Of a stretch of DNA of 55,463 nucleotides, positions 42,908 through 50,957 are shown piece by piece. Within the stretch, counting starts at the first letter, position 1. Each line of letters opens with the position of its first letter. Both the position numbers and the translations under genes were made by a program. This stretch comes from Candidatus Melainabacteria bacterium (GTDB lineage: Bacteria; Cyanobacteriota; Vampirovibrionia; Gastranaerophilales; Gastranaerophilaceae), in contig QHME01000012.1 in assembly GCA_003258735.1 (NCBI GenBank), forward strand, positions 1 through 55,463, read 5' to 3'. The notes below the pieces were generated by a model that did no database searches, was not told where the DNA came from, and saw nothing but the letters and a program-made list of their open reading frames with translations.

Positions 42908-43531
42908 TTATTGTGGTACGTAATCTGAATAAACCAAACTTGCCCATTGTTCAAAGTAACTGATTTGGGTTGCACTACCGGTTCTTATAAATATTTTCGG
43001 TAATTTATCCGCAGGAATATCCAATGCTCCGCAAATTGCTGCCTGAATAACCTCAGGGTGAGTAACTATTATAATTCTATTTCCGATATTTTCAGCAACA
43101 AGTCTATCTATGACCTTTTTAGTCCTAGCAATAAAGGCGGTTGAGCCTTCTGCATTAGCAATAGTTTTTTCATCAGGGTATTTTAATATACGTTCTAAAC
43201 CTTCAGGGTACTTATCAACAATCTGAGAAAAAGTTAATCCGTTCCAGTCTCCGCATTCTCGCGTTTTGAGGTCATCTACTACAACATAGTCTTTTTTAAA
43301 TACTTTAGAAACCATCATTGCAGATTGCATTGTCCTAACAGAAGGTGAAGTATAAATTACATCATTCTTTACTCCACGTGCTTTCAAATACTTTGCCATA
43401 TTTTCCATCTCTTCTACTCCGAGTTCGGATAATGGAGGGTAATTTTCTGCATCGGAGAATCTTCCTTCTTCCGAATAAATTGTTGCACCATGGCAAATGA
43501 ACGTTACTTTACATTTTCTGCTAAAATACAT
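42908..43531 (-). CDS. Histidine phosphatase family protein with altered RHG motif
   Basis: The 207-residue protein (start at 43531 after an AAAAGGTGG site; 43567 is the longer alternative) has the alpha/beta histidine phosphatase layout: ICHGATIYS at the nucleophile, SPSVRTMQSA with the second arginine, TRECGDWNGL with the acid residue, and ITHPEVIQA-type VTHPEVIQ with the second histidine. The arginine before the catalytic histidine (usual RHG) is Cys here. It may still act, as the family varies, or be weakened. Substrate unknown; monocistronic. Confidence 0.85.
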   Translation of the reverse strand: MYFSRKCKVTFICHGATIYSEEGRFSDAENYPPLSELGVEEMENMAKYLKARGVKNDVIYTSPSVRTMQSAMMVSKVFKKDYVVVDDLKTRECGDWNGLTFSQIVDKYPEGLERILKYPDEKTIANAEGSTAFIARTKKVIDRLVAENIGNRIIIVTHPEVIQAAICGALDIPADKLPKIFIRTGSATQISYFEQWASLVYSDYVPQ

Positions 43532-43612
43532 AGATAACCACCTTTTTTGTATATTATTATAACACATATTTTGTTTTTGCGGTAGTATAGATAGAGGAAA
43601 AGGAGAGTTTTT

Positions 43613-44110
43613 ATGAAGGGAAAAGCATTCAAATTTGGAGACAACATTTCAACAGACCACATTGCACCAGGAAGATTATATCATTTGAGGTCCAATTTAC
43701 CTGAATTCGCAAAACATGTACTGGAAGATGCTGATGAGACTTTTGCATCAAGAATGAAAAAAGGTGATTTTGTTGTAGCTGGTTCAAATTTCGGATTAGG
43801 TTCATCAAGAGAACATGCTCCTTTAATCATGAAAATTGCAGGGGTTGGCGCTGTTTTAGCAAAATCGTTTGCACGAATATTTTATAGAAATGCAATAAAT
43901 ATCGGCTTGTTGGCTATTGAATGTGATACAGATTCAATAGATGATGGTGATGAATTAGAACTTGATATAGAAAAAGGTGTTATCACTAACCTTACAAACG
44001 GTTCAATTATCCAAATAGAGCCACTTCCGCCTGTTATGATTAAACTGTTGAAAGATGGCGGTTTAGTTGAACACATCAAGAAAAATGGTGATTTCAAGCT
44101 GACAGACTAG
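43613..44110 (+). CDS. leuD: 3-isopropylmalate dehydratase small subunit (LeuD-like)
   Basis: The 165-residue protein has the swivelling-domain signatures of the aconitase superfamily small subunit: FGDNISTDHIAPGR at the start, GSNFGLGSSREHAP and AKSFARIFYRNAINIGLLAI. With LeuC it isomerises isopropylmalate in leucine synthesis; homoaconitase or methylmalate variants cannot be excluded. The large subunit gene is not adjacent. An AAAGGAGAG site precedes the ATG. Confidence 0.85.
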   Translation: MKGKAFKFGDNISTDHIAPGRLYHLRSNLPEFAKHVLEDADETFASRMKKGDFVVAGSNFGLGSSREHAPLIMKIAGVGAVLAKSFARIFYRNAINIGLLAIECDTDSIDDGDELELDIEKGVITNLTNGSIIQIEPLPPVMIKLLKDGGLVEHIKKNGDFKLTD

Positions 44111-44190
44111 TTGAGATATCTTAATATATTGAGTTTTAGAGATGAATATTATATTCTGTTATATACAAGTATCAGATAAGGGGAGAAAAA

Positions 44191-45492
44191 ATGAATATCC
44201 AAGAGCGCATGGACAGTATAAATGGCGTAATTAAAAATATAGCAGACTTTATCCAAAGTCATGAAGAAATAAAACTGGATTTTAACGAATATTTAAGAAC
44301 AATCGGAGCTAATTCAAAAGGTAATGTGCCACTACAAACAGCTTGTTTTAGTTACATATTGGAAAGAAATTTGGGCGAAGATTTAAAAAGTATTCCTCAA
44401 CTTTATCTTGAAAACTCAAAAGGCTTAGATAAAGAAACAAAAGAAATTGTTGAAGCCATCGACAATTCAATTTCTTCTGTTTTTGAAATCAAAAAGGTGA
44501 CAAAAACTGGATTTGACCTTCTTAACATCGTAAACGAAAGAAGATATTTGATTACATCATTGATGAAAATGACTGCATTTAGAGGGTTGGGTTCAGGAGA
44601 TTATATTATTGCAAGAATCGTTAATCTTAATGGTGATTACTTCTTGTTAGAGATTTCAGGAGTTTTGCCTGCAACTAAAAAGGATGATGCTTATAGATTT
44701 GCAGTTGCAAAAATTATCCAAAATCCTGAATTGGTGTACTTAGACAATCCTGAAAAACAAAAAGAAATTGAAGACGATGTTGCCGAAATTTATCAAAAAT
44801 TTGTAGATTTCTTTGGTACAACAGAAATTATTACAACAAATAAGCATGCTGATGATTTAATCGGTATGTTTAATGATTATGCTGAAGATGGCACAAAAGC
44901 CGATTATAAGGACTTAATTGTAGAGCCTGAAGAATACAAATTCTTTAATGTAAGTGAATTTAATAATTCTTATGACAATTTCTTAGAAAATTCACTTGGC
45001 GGATTTTCTGCTCACAAAGAAACCTATGATGTCGGTATCATTTATGATAAAGAATTGGGGTTGTATGCAATTCCGTTCTATGGTACATTCAACAAAATTT
45101 TTGAAGTTAAAGATTATACAAAAGTTCTTAATTTTGATTCTTGTATCAAATATTTCCTTGAAAATGACAAATATTCAGCAAACTTAATTCGCATGGTTGC
45201 AGATAAGCATAAAAATTTCATGGAAATCGTTAATGCTGTTTTAGGCAAGAATTATACATTAGAAGAATTATTAAAAAAATATAAACGCAGATATGTTTCA
45301 AATAAGATTATATCTTCAACAACTGTTTTATATCGTTCAAATGCCTTTTCTAACACATTAGGAATTATTGAGGATAACGAAAACAAACCGCAATTTGACA
45401 CAACTAAGAAGATTGGAAGAAATGATCCATGTCCTTGCGGTAGCGGTAAAAAATACAAAAAATGTTGTGGAGCAGCGGTTTTACAAAATTAA
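44191..45492 (+). CDS. SEC-C zinc motif protein, unknown function
   Basis: The 433-residue protein ends in the SEC-C motif NDPCPCGSGKKYKKCCG (Zn-binding C-x-C-x8-CC), as found on SecA and on several unrelated proteins. The N-terminal 400 residues are helical with no other domain I recognise. It is not SecA, as there is no DEAD helicase motif. It is followed 18 bases later by recN and may be co-transcribed. Possible roles include RNA or protein binding, but none is shown. Confidence 0.75.
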   Translation: MNIQERMDSINGVIKNIADFIQSHEEIKLDFNEYLRTIGANSKGNVPLQTACFSYILERNLGEDLKSIPQLYLENSKGLDKETKEIVEAIDNSISSVFEIKKVTKTGFDLLNIVNERRYLITSLMKMTAFRGLGSGDYIIARIVNLNGDYFLLEISGVLPATKKDDAYRFAVAKIIQNPELVYLDNPEKQKEIEDDVAEIYQKFVDFFGTTEIITTNKHADDLIGMFNDYAEDGTKADYKDLIVEPEEYKFFNVSEFNNSYDNFLENSLGGFSAHKETYDVGIIYDKELGLYAIPFYGTFNKIFEVKDYTKVLNFDSCIKYFLENDKYSANLIRMVADKHKNFMEIVNAVLGKNYTLEELLKKYKRRYVSNKIISSTTVLYRSNAFSNTLGIIEDNENKPQFDTTKKIGRNDPCPCGSGKKYKKCCGAAVLQN

Positions 45493-45509
45493 TAATATAA
45501 AATAGCAAG

Positions 45510-47162
45510 ATGATTAAGCAGATAAAATTAAAAGATTACATTTTAATAGATGAACTTTGCGCAAATTTCGATAATCGATTAAATATAATCACAGGTGAAA
45601 CAGGCGCAGGGAAAAGTATTATCTTAAATGCAATTGATTTAGTTTTTTCATCAAGAGTTTCAAAAGACGTAATAAAAACAGGTTGCGACAAAGCCAGTAT
45701 TGAAATCACTCTAGAAAATACCAAACATGATTTATCAAAATTGTTTGAAGAAAACGGTATTGATAATCTTGGCTCTGAAATAATTATCTCAAAAGAAATT
45801 ACGCAAAATTCTGTTCGCTCAAGAATTAATGGCACTCTTGTTAATCAAGAATTGTTGAAAAGTTTGCGAACACTGTTTGTTGATATTCATTCTCAACATC
45901 AGACCTATACTTTTTTACAACCGCAGTATCATATCAACTTGCTTGATTCTTATGGTAGAGAAGATTATGGAGCATTGCTTGATGAATACAAGACTAAGTA
46001 TATAGAATATCAAACACTATTAACAGCTCTTGAAACTGCAAAAAGTTCAGCTAATGCTACAGAATCCCAAATTGATTTTTTAAAATTTCAGATAAATGAG
46101 ATTGAAGAGGCAAATATCCAAAGCGTTACAGAAGAAGATGAGCTAAATCAAGAACTTGAGGTTTTGGAAAATGCAGAGAAACTAAAAGAACTCACAGGTA
46201 GTTCTTATTGGGCAATCAACGGTGATGACGGTTCAATTCTTGAAGCACTAGCCAAAATAAAAGTTGATATATCTAAGGCGGCAGGTTTTGATTCAAGTCT
46301 TGAAGAGGTTAATCAACAGTTTGTTGATGCGGTTGAGAATTTGAAAGATTTATCATCAACCCTTAGAGAATACAGTCAAAATCTTGATAATGACACCGAA
46401 AGGCTGAATGAAATTCAAGAAAGATTGTTTATTTTTGACAAACTCAAAAGAAAATATGGTGGAACTTTAGAATCTGTCTTGCAAAATTATGAACAGTTTT
46501 CAAATGAGCTTTCGACAATTGAATTTTCGACACAAAATATAGATAAATTAGAGCAAGAAATTTCAAAATCTAAGTCAGAATTAACTGAAATTGCATCAAA
46601 AATTACGGAAAACCGTAGCAATTACGCTCAAGTTTTGTCAGTTTTGATTCAAGATAAACTTGCGGTGTTAGAGCTTCCAAAAGCCAGATTTGAAATTAAA
46701 ATAACTCCAAAAGAACTTGGGCAAAATGGGGCTGACAATGTTGAATTTATGATTTCTACAAATGTTTCAGAAGACTTAAAACCTCTTGCTAAAGTTGCAT
46801 CTGGTGGTGAGATTTCAAGAGTTATGCTTGCGATAAAGTCTATTTTCGCTCAAAATGATGATATTGACACCGTTATTTTTGATGAAATCGACACAGGAAT
46901 TTCAGGCAAGGCTACTCAAAGTGTAGCTGATGAAATTGTTGAATTAAGCAAATCTCATCAGGTTATTGTCATTACCCACCAAGCAATAATAGCTTCAAAA
47001 GCCAATAAGCACTTCTATGTCAGAAAATCGCAGGAAGATGAAACAAAGGTTGAAGTGTATGTCTTAACTGGTGATAATAGGATTAAGGCTTTGGCGGAGC
47101 TTGCTGGTGGAACAATAAACGAACAATCAATTGAATTTGCAAAATCACTTTTAAATATTTAG
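45510..47162 (+). CDS. recN: DNA repair protein RecN
   Basis: This SMC-like ATPase acts early in double-strand break repair. Walker A is at residues 29-36 (GETGAGKS), a long coiled coil occupies about 150-360, the ABC signature is VASGGEISR, and Walker B is TVIFDEIDTGISG, followed by the VITHQAIIASKA histidine switch. Its 550 residues match the family. It starts 18 bases after the SEC-C gene. Confidence 0.95.
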   Translation: MIKQIKLKDYILIDELCANFDNRLNIITGETGAGKSIILNAIDLVFSSRVSKDVIKTGCDKASIEITLENTKHDLSKLFEENGIDNLGSEIIISKEITQNSVRSRINGTLVNQELLKSLRTLFVDIHSQHQTYTFLQPQYHINLLDSYGREDYGALLDEYKTKYIEYQTLLTALETAKSSANATESQIDFLKFQINEIEEANIQSVTEEDELNQELEVLENAEKLKELTGSSYWAINGDDGSILEALAKIKVDISKAAGFDSSLEEVNQQFVDAVENLKDLSSTLREYSQNLDNDTERLNEIQERLFIFDKLKRKYGGTLESVLQNYEQFSNELSTIEFSTQNIDKLEQEISKSKSELTEIASKITENRSNYAQVLSVLIQDKLAVLELPKARFEIKITPKELGQNGADNVEFMISTNVSEDLKPLAKVASGGEISRVMLAIKSIFAQNDDIDTVIFDEIDTGISGKATQSVADEIVELSKSHQVIVITHQAIIASKANKHFYVRKSQEDETKVEVYVLTGDNRIKALAELAGGTINEQSIEFAKSLLNI

Positions 47163-47183
47163 TTAAGAAAGAAGGGAGTTTAT

Positions 47184-48464
47184 ATGAAATGTCCAAAATG
47201 TGGTTCAGAACTTGAGGTTCTGAATATTTGTGACCTAACTGTACAGTATTGCAAGGACTGTGGCGGAATGTGGATAAAATATCCAACGCTAAAGAAAATT
47301 GGCGAAATGCTCGGTTTAAAAAGTGAACTTATTAACCCTGCAGAAATGGTTAATATAAACGTAAAAGAGTCTCCACGTGAATGTCCTAGCTGTACTAAAA
47401 CTATGGAAAAAGTTTATTTTAACGGAATTATCGTTGATAAGTGTTCGGATTGTAACGGTACATGGTTTGATAATGGAGAACTTGTCAAGTATTTTAAACT
47501 ATTTGTAAAAGGAAATATTGAAATTACCGATAACAAAACCTTTATCACAAGATATTGCAAGGCAAATAAATTACCAAAACAAGAGTATCAAGAGTTGGAA
47601 ATTCAAAGTAAAGAACAAGAAAAACCTGCTTTTGCGATAAACGGGTTTATTGTTTTAGGGCTTTTGATTTTGGTTGCTATTGCGGTTTTGCCATTTGCTT
47701 TTATCACACCGTTTATTATTCCAGTCGTGTTAGTTATAGCTGTTTTCATTGTAGGTGGATTTAGAATTTTAAAACCACAAGAAGCGCTTGCGCTGACAAT
47801 TTTTGGTAAATATGTCGGAACTCTTCGCGGAGCAGGTTTCCACTGGGTTAATCCGTTCTCAATGAGTGCAACTCCACTAACTACAATTTCGCTTAAAGCA
47901 ATGACTCTTGATAATGGAAAACAAAAAATCAACGATGAACTTGGTAATCCGATTGAAGTCGGTATTATTGTAATTTGGGAAGTTGCGGATACTGCAAAGG
48001 CAATATTTAATGTAGATGATTACAAGACTTTCATTTCAGCACAAAGCGATTCGGCATTGAGAAATATTGTCAGAATGTATCCTTATGATGCGCCGGAAGA
48101 GTCAGGAAAATCTTCTTTGCGTGGTGATAGTGCCGAAATTTCTGCTAAGTTGAAAGCCGAAATACAAAGAAATGTCAAAGTTGCAGGGATAAATGTAGTG
48201 GATGCTAAAATTACTCACCTTGCTTATGCTCCTGAAATTGCTATTGCTATGCTCCAAAGACAACAAGCTGCTGCAGTTATTGATGCGAAAAAAACAATTG
48301 TAGAAGGTGCTGTCGGTATGGTAGAAATGGCGTTAAACAGATTGACTGCTAATAATATCGTTCAACTTGATGAACTGGAAAAAGCCAAGATGATAAATAA
48401 TCTTCTTGTTACATTGTGTAGTAACAAAGAGGCTCAACCTGTTATCAAAAATAATTTACATTAA
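47184..48464 (+). CDS. Two TFIIB-type zinc ribbons fused to an SPFH/band-7 membrane protein
   Basis: The 426-residue protein has two zinc ribbons at the N-terminus (Cys3, Cys6, Cys23, Cys26 and Cys67, Cys70, Cys87, Cys90). A membrane hairpin at about 152-192 follows, and then a stomatin-like SPFH domain (about 195-330) with ILKPQEALALTIFGKYVGTLRGAGFHWVNPF. A helical tail with EIAIAMLQRQQAAAVIDAKKTIV closes it. SPFH proteins form ring scaffolds around membrane proteases and lipid domains; the N-terminal ribbons would lie on the cytosolic side. The fusion order is uncommon in my experience. It lies 21 bases after recN. Confidence 0.85.
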   Translation: MKCPKCGSELEVLNICDLTVQYCKDCGGMWIKYPTLKKIGEMLGLKSELINPAEMVNINVKESPRECPSCTKTMEKVYFNGIIVDKCSDCNGTWFDNGELVKYFKLFVKGNIEITDNKTFITRYCKANKLPKQEYQELEIQSKEQEKPAFAINGFIVLGLLILVAIAVLPFAFITPFIIPVVLVIAVFIVGGFRILKPQEALALTIFGKYVGTLRGAGFHWVNPFSMSATPLTTISLKAMTLDNGKQKINDELGNPIEVGIIVIWEVADTAKAIFNVDDYKTFISAQSDSALRNIVRMYPYDAPEESGKSSLRGDSAEISAKLKAEIQRNVKVAGINVVDAKITHLAYAPEIAIAMLQRQQAAAVIDAKKTIVEGAVGMVEMALNRLTANNIVQLDELEKAKMINNLLVTLCSNKEAQPVIKNNLH

Positions 48465-48470
48465 GTATGT

Positions 48471-48494
48471 GGCGGAGCCAAAGGCTCCGCCTTT
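48471..48494 (+). terminator. Rho-independent terminator after the zinc-ribbon/SPFH gene
   Basis: GGCGGAGCC pairs exactly with GGCTCCGCC around AAA, followed by TTT. Confidence 0.8.
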
Positions 48495-48501
48495 AATATA
48501 T

Positions 48502-48549
48502 AAAAATAAACACCGGTATCAGAAAGCAAGCTCATATTCAATACCGGTT
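48502..48549 (-). terminator. Candidate terminator of the sigma factor gene
   Basis: ACCGGTAT (48512-48519) pairs with ATACCGGT (48541-48548) around a 21-base loop, and on the minus strand the T-rich TTTATTTTTATA follows. The long loop lowers confidence. Confidence 0.5.
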
Positions 48550-48578
48550 GATTAGATGATGAATTACGATTATTAGAT

Positions 48579-49502
48579 TTAGTTTGTTAAATAGTCTCTA
48601 TAATGTGACATGTTTGAATTATGTCTTAGTTTAGTTATCGCTCCCTCCTCAATCTGTCTGATACGTTCTTTAGAATAGCCGAGCATGTCACCAAGCTGAG
48701 ATAACGTCTTCGGCTCATTTGAATCAATTCCGAATCTGTTTATCAAAACTTTTTGTTCGCGTTCGGTCAATTCATTCATCATTTTAGGTAATCCTGTTTT
48801 TAGAAAATCTATGTCTGCAAAATTTTCAGGTGAAAATGATTTTTTATCTTCAATATAATCTCCGATGCTTAAATCCTCTGTCACAGCGGTCTCTAAACTA
48901 ATTGGTTCTAAAATAATGGATTGCTTAATTTTTCTAAGTTTATTTATAGAAAGTTCCATGGCATTTGCCATTTCGGTTTCTGTCGGTTCTCTTCCGCCTG
49001 TTTTTGATAAAATTGTAAAAGTCTTTTTATACTTCCTAATTTTATCTGCCATGTGGACAGGAATCCTTATAGATTTTGAATTATTTGCAATGGCGCGAAT
49101 TATAGCCTGTTTTATCCACCATGTTGCGTAAGTTGAAAATTTAAAATTCTTTGAATAATCAAATTTTTCAACAGCCTTAATCAGCCCAATTGAACCTTCT
49201 TGCACTAAATCCATAAACGGAACCCCTTGTCCGACATATTTTTTTGCAATACTTACGACAAGTCTCAAGTTAGCCTGAATTAGTTTGCGCTTTGCTATAT
49301 TGCATTTTTGTTCTTTTACAAGTTGTCCGAGTTCTTTTTCTTCCCATGATTTTAATAATTTTATTTTACCAATTTCTTTCAGGTACGTTTGTAAAATATC
49401 ATCTTCATGTGCAATAGCACTAAACGTTCTGACTTCTTCCATGTTGTCTCCTGACAAAATGTCAGCTTTTGTTCTGTCTATATTCTCAAGATTTAAGCTC
49501 AC
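48579..49502 (-). CDS. RNA polymerase sigma-70 factor, group 2 (cyanobacterial type)
   Basis: The protein has sigma region 1.2 (DDILQTYLKEIGKIKLL), regions 2.1-2.4 (LVVSIAKKYVGQGVPFMDLVQEGSIGLIKAVEKFDYSKNFKFSTYATWWIKQAI), region 3 and region 4 (LNELTEREQKVLINRFGID, LSQLGDMLGYSKERIRQIE). It lacks the long region 1.1 of primary RpoD, so a group 2 alternative sigma is likely. The GTG at 49502 follows GGAGG by five bases (307 residues); an ATG at 49442 after AGGAGA (287 residues) is almost as good. The hydrophobic ORF sequence further upstream is non-coding. Confidence 0.9.
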   Translation of the reverse strand: MSLNLENIDRTKADILSGDNMEEVRTFSAIAHEDDILQTYLKEIGKIKLLKSWEEKELGQLVKEQKCNIAKRKLIQANLRLVVSIAKKYVGQGVPFMDLVQEGSIGLIKAVEKFDYSKNFKFSTYATWWIKQAIIRAIANNSKSIRIPVHMADKIRKYKKTFTILSKTGGREPTETEMANAMELSINKLRKIKQSIILEPISLETAVTEDLSIGDYIEDKKSFSPENFADIDFLKTGLPKMMNELTEREQKVLINRFGIDSNEPKTLSQLGDMLGYSKERIRQIEEGAITKLRHNSNMSHYRDYLTN

Positions 49503-49668
49503 AGCTACCTCCAACACGCTTATAAAATCTCTTCTATAGGGATAGACGAAAATTAATAAAAAAAGTTTCAACAAAAGCCTTGACATTAAAATTTGTTCTT
49601 GATAATATAAATCTTGTGGAGAGGATAACTCAAAGCACACCAGCTAACGAAATTAAATAGTTTTAAAT

Positions 49669-49744
49669 GGGTGTTTAGCTCAGTTGGTAGAGCGTCTCCC
49701 TTACAAGGAGAGGGTCGGGGGTTCAAGTCCCTCAACACCCACCA
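49669..49744 (+). tRNA. tRNA-Val (anticodon UAC), CCA encoded
   Basis: The acceptor arms GGGTGTT and AACACCC, D arm AGCTCAGTTGGTAGAGC, anticodon loop CTTACAA between TCTCC and GGAGA, variable loop and T arm (GGGGGTTCAAGTCCC-type) all fold. The anticodon at positions 34-36 reads UAC. The discriminator A is followed by an encoded CCA. Confidence 0.96.
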
Positions 49745-49747
49745 TTT

Positions 49748-49772
49748 AAGAGGTCATAAAGACCTCTTTTTT
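49748..49772 (+). terminator. Rho-independent terminator of tRNA-Val
   Basis: AAGAGGTC pairs with GACCTCTT around ATAAA and is followed by TTTT, three bases after the CCA end. Confidence 0.85.
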
Positions 49773-49880
49773 AATGCTTATATTTTGTGTTCATTTTGTG
49801 TTTAGTAACTTTTTTTATAGGAATACAACAAAAAAAGAGTGCAACAATTCTATCATAGTGTTGCGAATAGTGAGGTATAA

Positions 49881-49982
49881 ATGAATATAGCTAAGGCTCC
49901 TTTAGTGTCTGTAATTATTCCTGTTTATAATGTCGAAAAATATTTAAAAAGATGTTTATGTAAAGTTTTTGAAATTACTTAA
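49881..49982 (+). pseudogene. Glycosyltransferase family 2 N-terminal stub
   Basis: A 33-residue frame encodes APLVSVIIPVYNVEKYLKRCL, the canonical opening of family 2 glycosyltransferases, then leaves the family pattern and stops. A GAGG ribosome site sits five bases before the ATG. Full enzymes run 250-350 residues. The stop lies inside the 3' end of the convergent gene at 49975, so the homology break coincides with that gene's end. It is probably a decayed gene truncated by rearrangement. Confidence 0.75.
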
Positions 49983-50388
49983 TCATAATTTTTACAGTAT
50001 CCAGCTCATAAGGCTGACATTTGCCATATAAAGAGTTTAGTAAAGAATAAGTTTGAGTTTTTGCTGCTGGTTGTTTGCTTTTATCTAAAAGTAAGTAGCT
50101 GGAAGATAACATTGCAAGTCTTGAACAATCAGGGTTTTGTGTGGTTCTGAAATACTGTAAGCAATTCGGAAATATAGAATTCAAATAAGTTTGTTGCTCG
50201 TTTTGTAACCTATCCATATCATCCAAAGACATTGATGAAGGATTTTGTACTGCCGCCATAGCCCTTAGTTGGTAGCCTTGTATTTTAGTGTGAAATTCCG
50301 TATTACTGGGGCAATAGCCTGCAGCTAAAGCAATAGAGCCAAAAGAAACTATTGCCAAACTTATGATTATATTTGATATTTTATTCAT
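49975..50388 (-). CDS. Exported Cys-containing protein, paralogue A
   Basis: The 137-residue protein has a signal peptide (IIISLAIVSFGSIALA) and mature sequence with cysteines in GYCPSNTEF, NCLQYFRTTQNPDCSR and KCQPY. It is a paralogue of the next upstream gene, with the NCL-Y-TT-NPDCS core shared. The even spacing of four cysteines suggests disulfides in the periplasm or on the surface. I do not recognise the family. The pair is transcribed leftwards as an operon (29-base gap). Confidence 0.75.
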   Translation of the reverse strand: MNKISNIIISLAIVSFGSIALAAGYCPSNTEFHTKIQGYQLRAMAAVQNPSSMSLDDMDRLQNEQQTYLNSIFPNCLQYFRTTQNPDCSRLAMLSSSYLLLDKSKQPAAKTQTYSLLNSLYGKCQPYELDTVKIMIK

Positions 50389-50416
50389 AAAAACTCCTAT
50401 AAAAGTTTGTAAAAAT

Positions 50417-50821
50417 TTAATTTGCTTGAAGGAACATTTTTAGCACAGATTGTTCAACTTGACATTTGTTGCCAAGATATTTTAGTGCATCATAAACTTG
50501 AGCTTTGGCTCCTGCTGCATTTCCACCTAATTGTGAAAAATATCCGTTTTGTAACATTGAAACTTTTGAGCAATCAGGATTAGGTGTAGTTTTTAAGTAT
50601 CCTAAACAGTTTTTAAAGACAGACAAGTCATAAGCCTCATTTTCATCGGAAATGCGTAAAAGGTCTGCATTGCTTATTGAAGGACTGGAAATTTTTTGCA
50701 TGAAAGAATCCTGTTTTGCCTTATATTCACTTTCTGATGGGCAATAGTATCCTGTAGCAAACGAAATTGAGCCAATAGAAACAACAGTAATACTCAATGC
50801 TAAACATAATAACTTTTTCAT
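50417..50821 (-). CDS. Exported Cys-containing protein, paralogue B
   Basis: The 134-residue protein has a signal peptide (LALSITVVSIGSISFA) and a mature part matching paralogue A: YYCPSESEY, NCLGYLKTTPNPDCSK and KCQVE. Identity in the core is clear but the rest is divergent, which indicates an old duplication. It is the first gene of the pair. Function unknown. Confidence 0.75.
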   Translation of the reverse strand: MKKLLCLALSITVVSIGSISFATGYYCPSESEYKAKQDSFMQKISSPSISNADLLRISDENEAYDLSVFKNCLGYLKTTPNPDCSKVSMLQNGYFSQLGGNAAGAKAQVYDALKYLGNKCQVEQSVLKMFLQAN

Positions 50822-50957
50822 TGTAAACTCCTCAAAATATATAACATATCTATTTTAACAAATTTTTTACTTTTTTTCAACCAAAACTAAACTTTGGCAT
50901 GATGACTATTTTCCAAATAAATGTTAGAATAATAATGTAGAGAATAAGCGAGGTATT

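Noticed and set aside
48579..49640. Longest sigma-factor frame starting at 49640
   Set aside because: The first 46 residues are hydrophobic and unlike sigma region 1, with no ribosome site; the GTG at 49502 is better supported.
49669..49982. tRNA-Val as a possible integration site
   Set aside because: I found no duplicated tRNA 3' end, integrase or phage gene in the following sequence.
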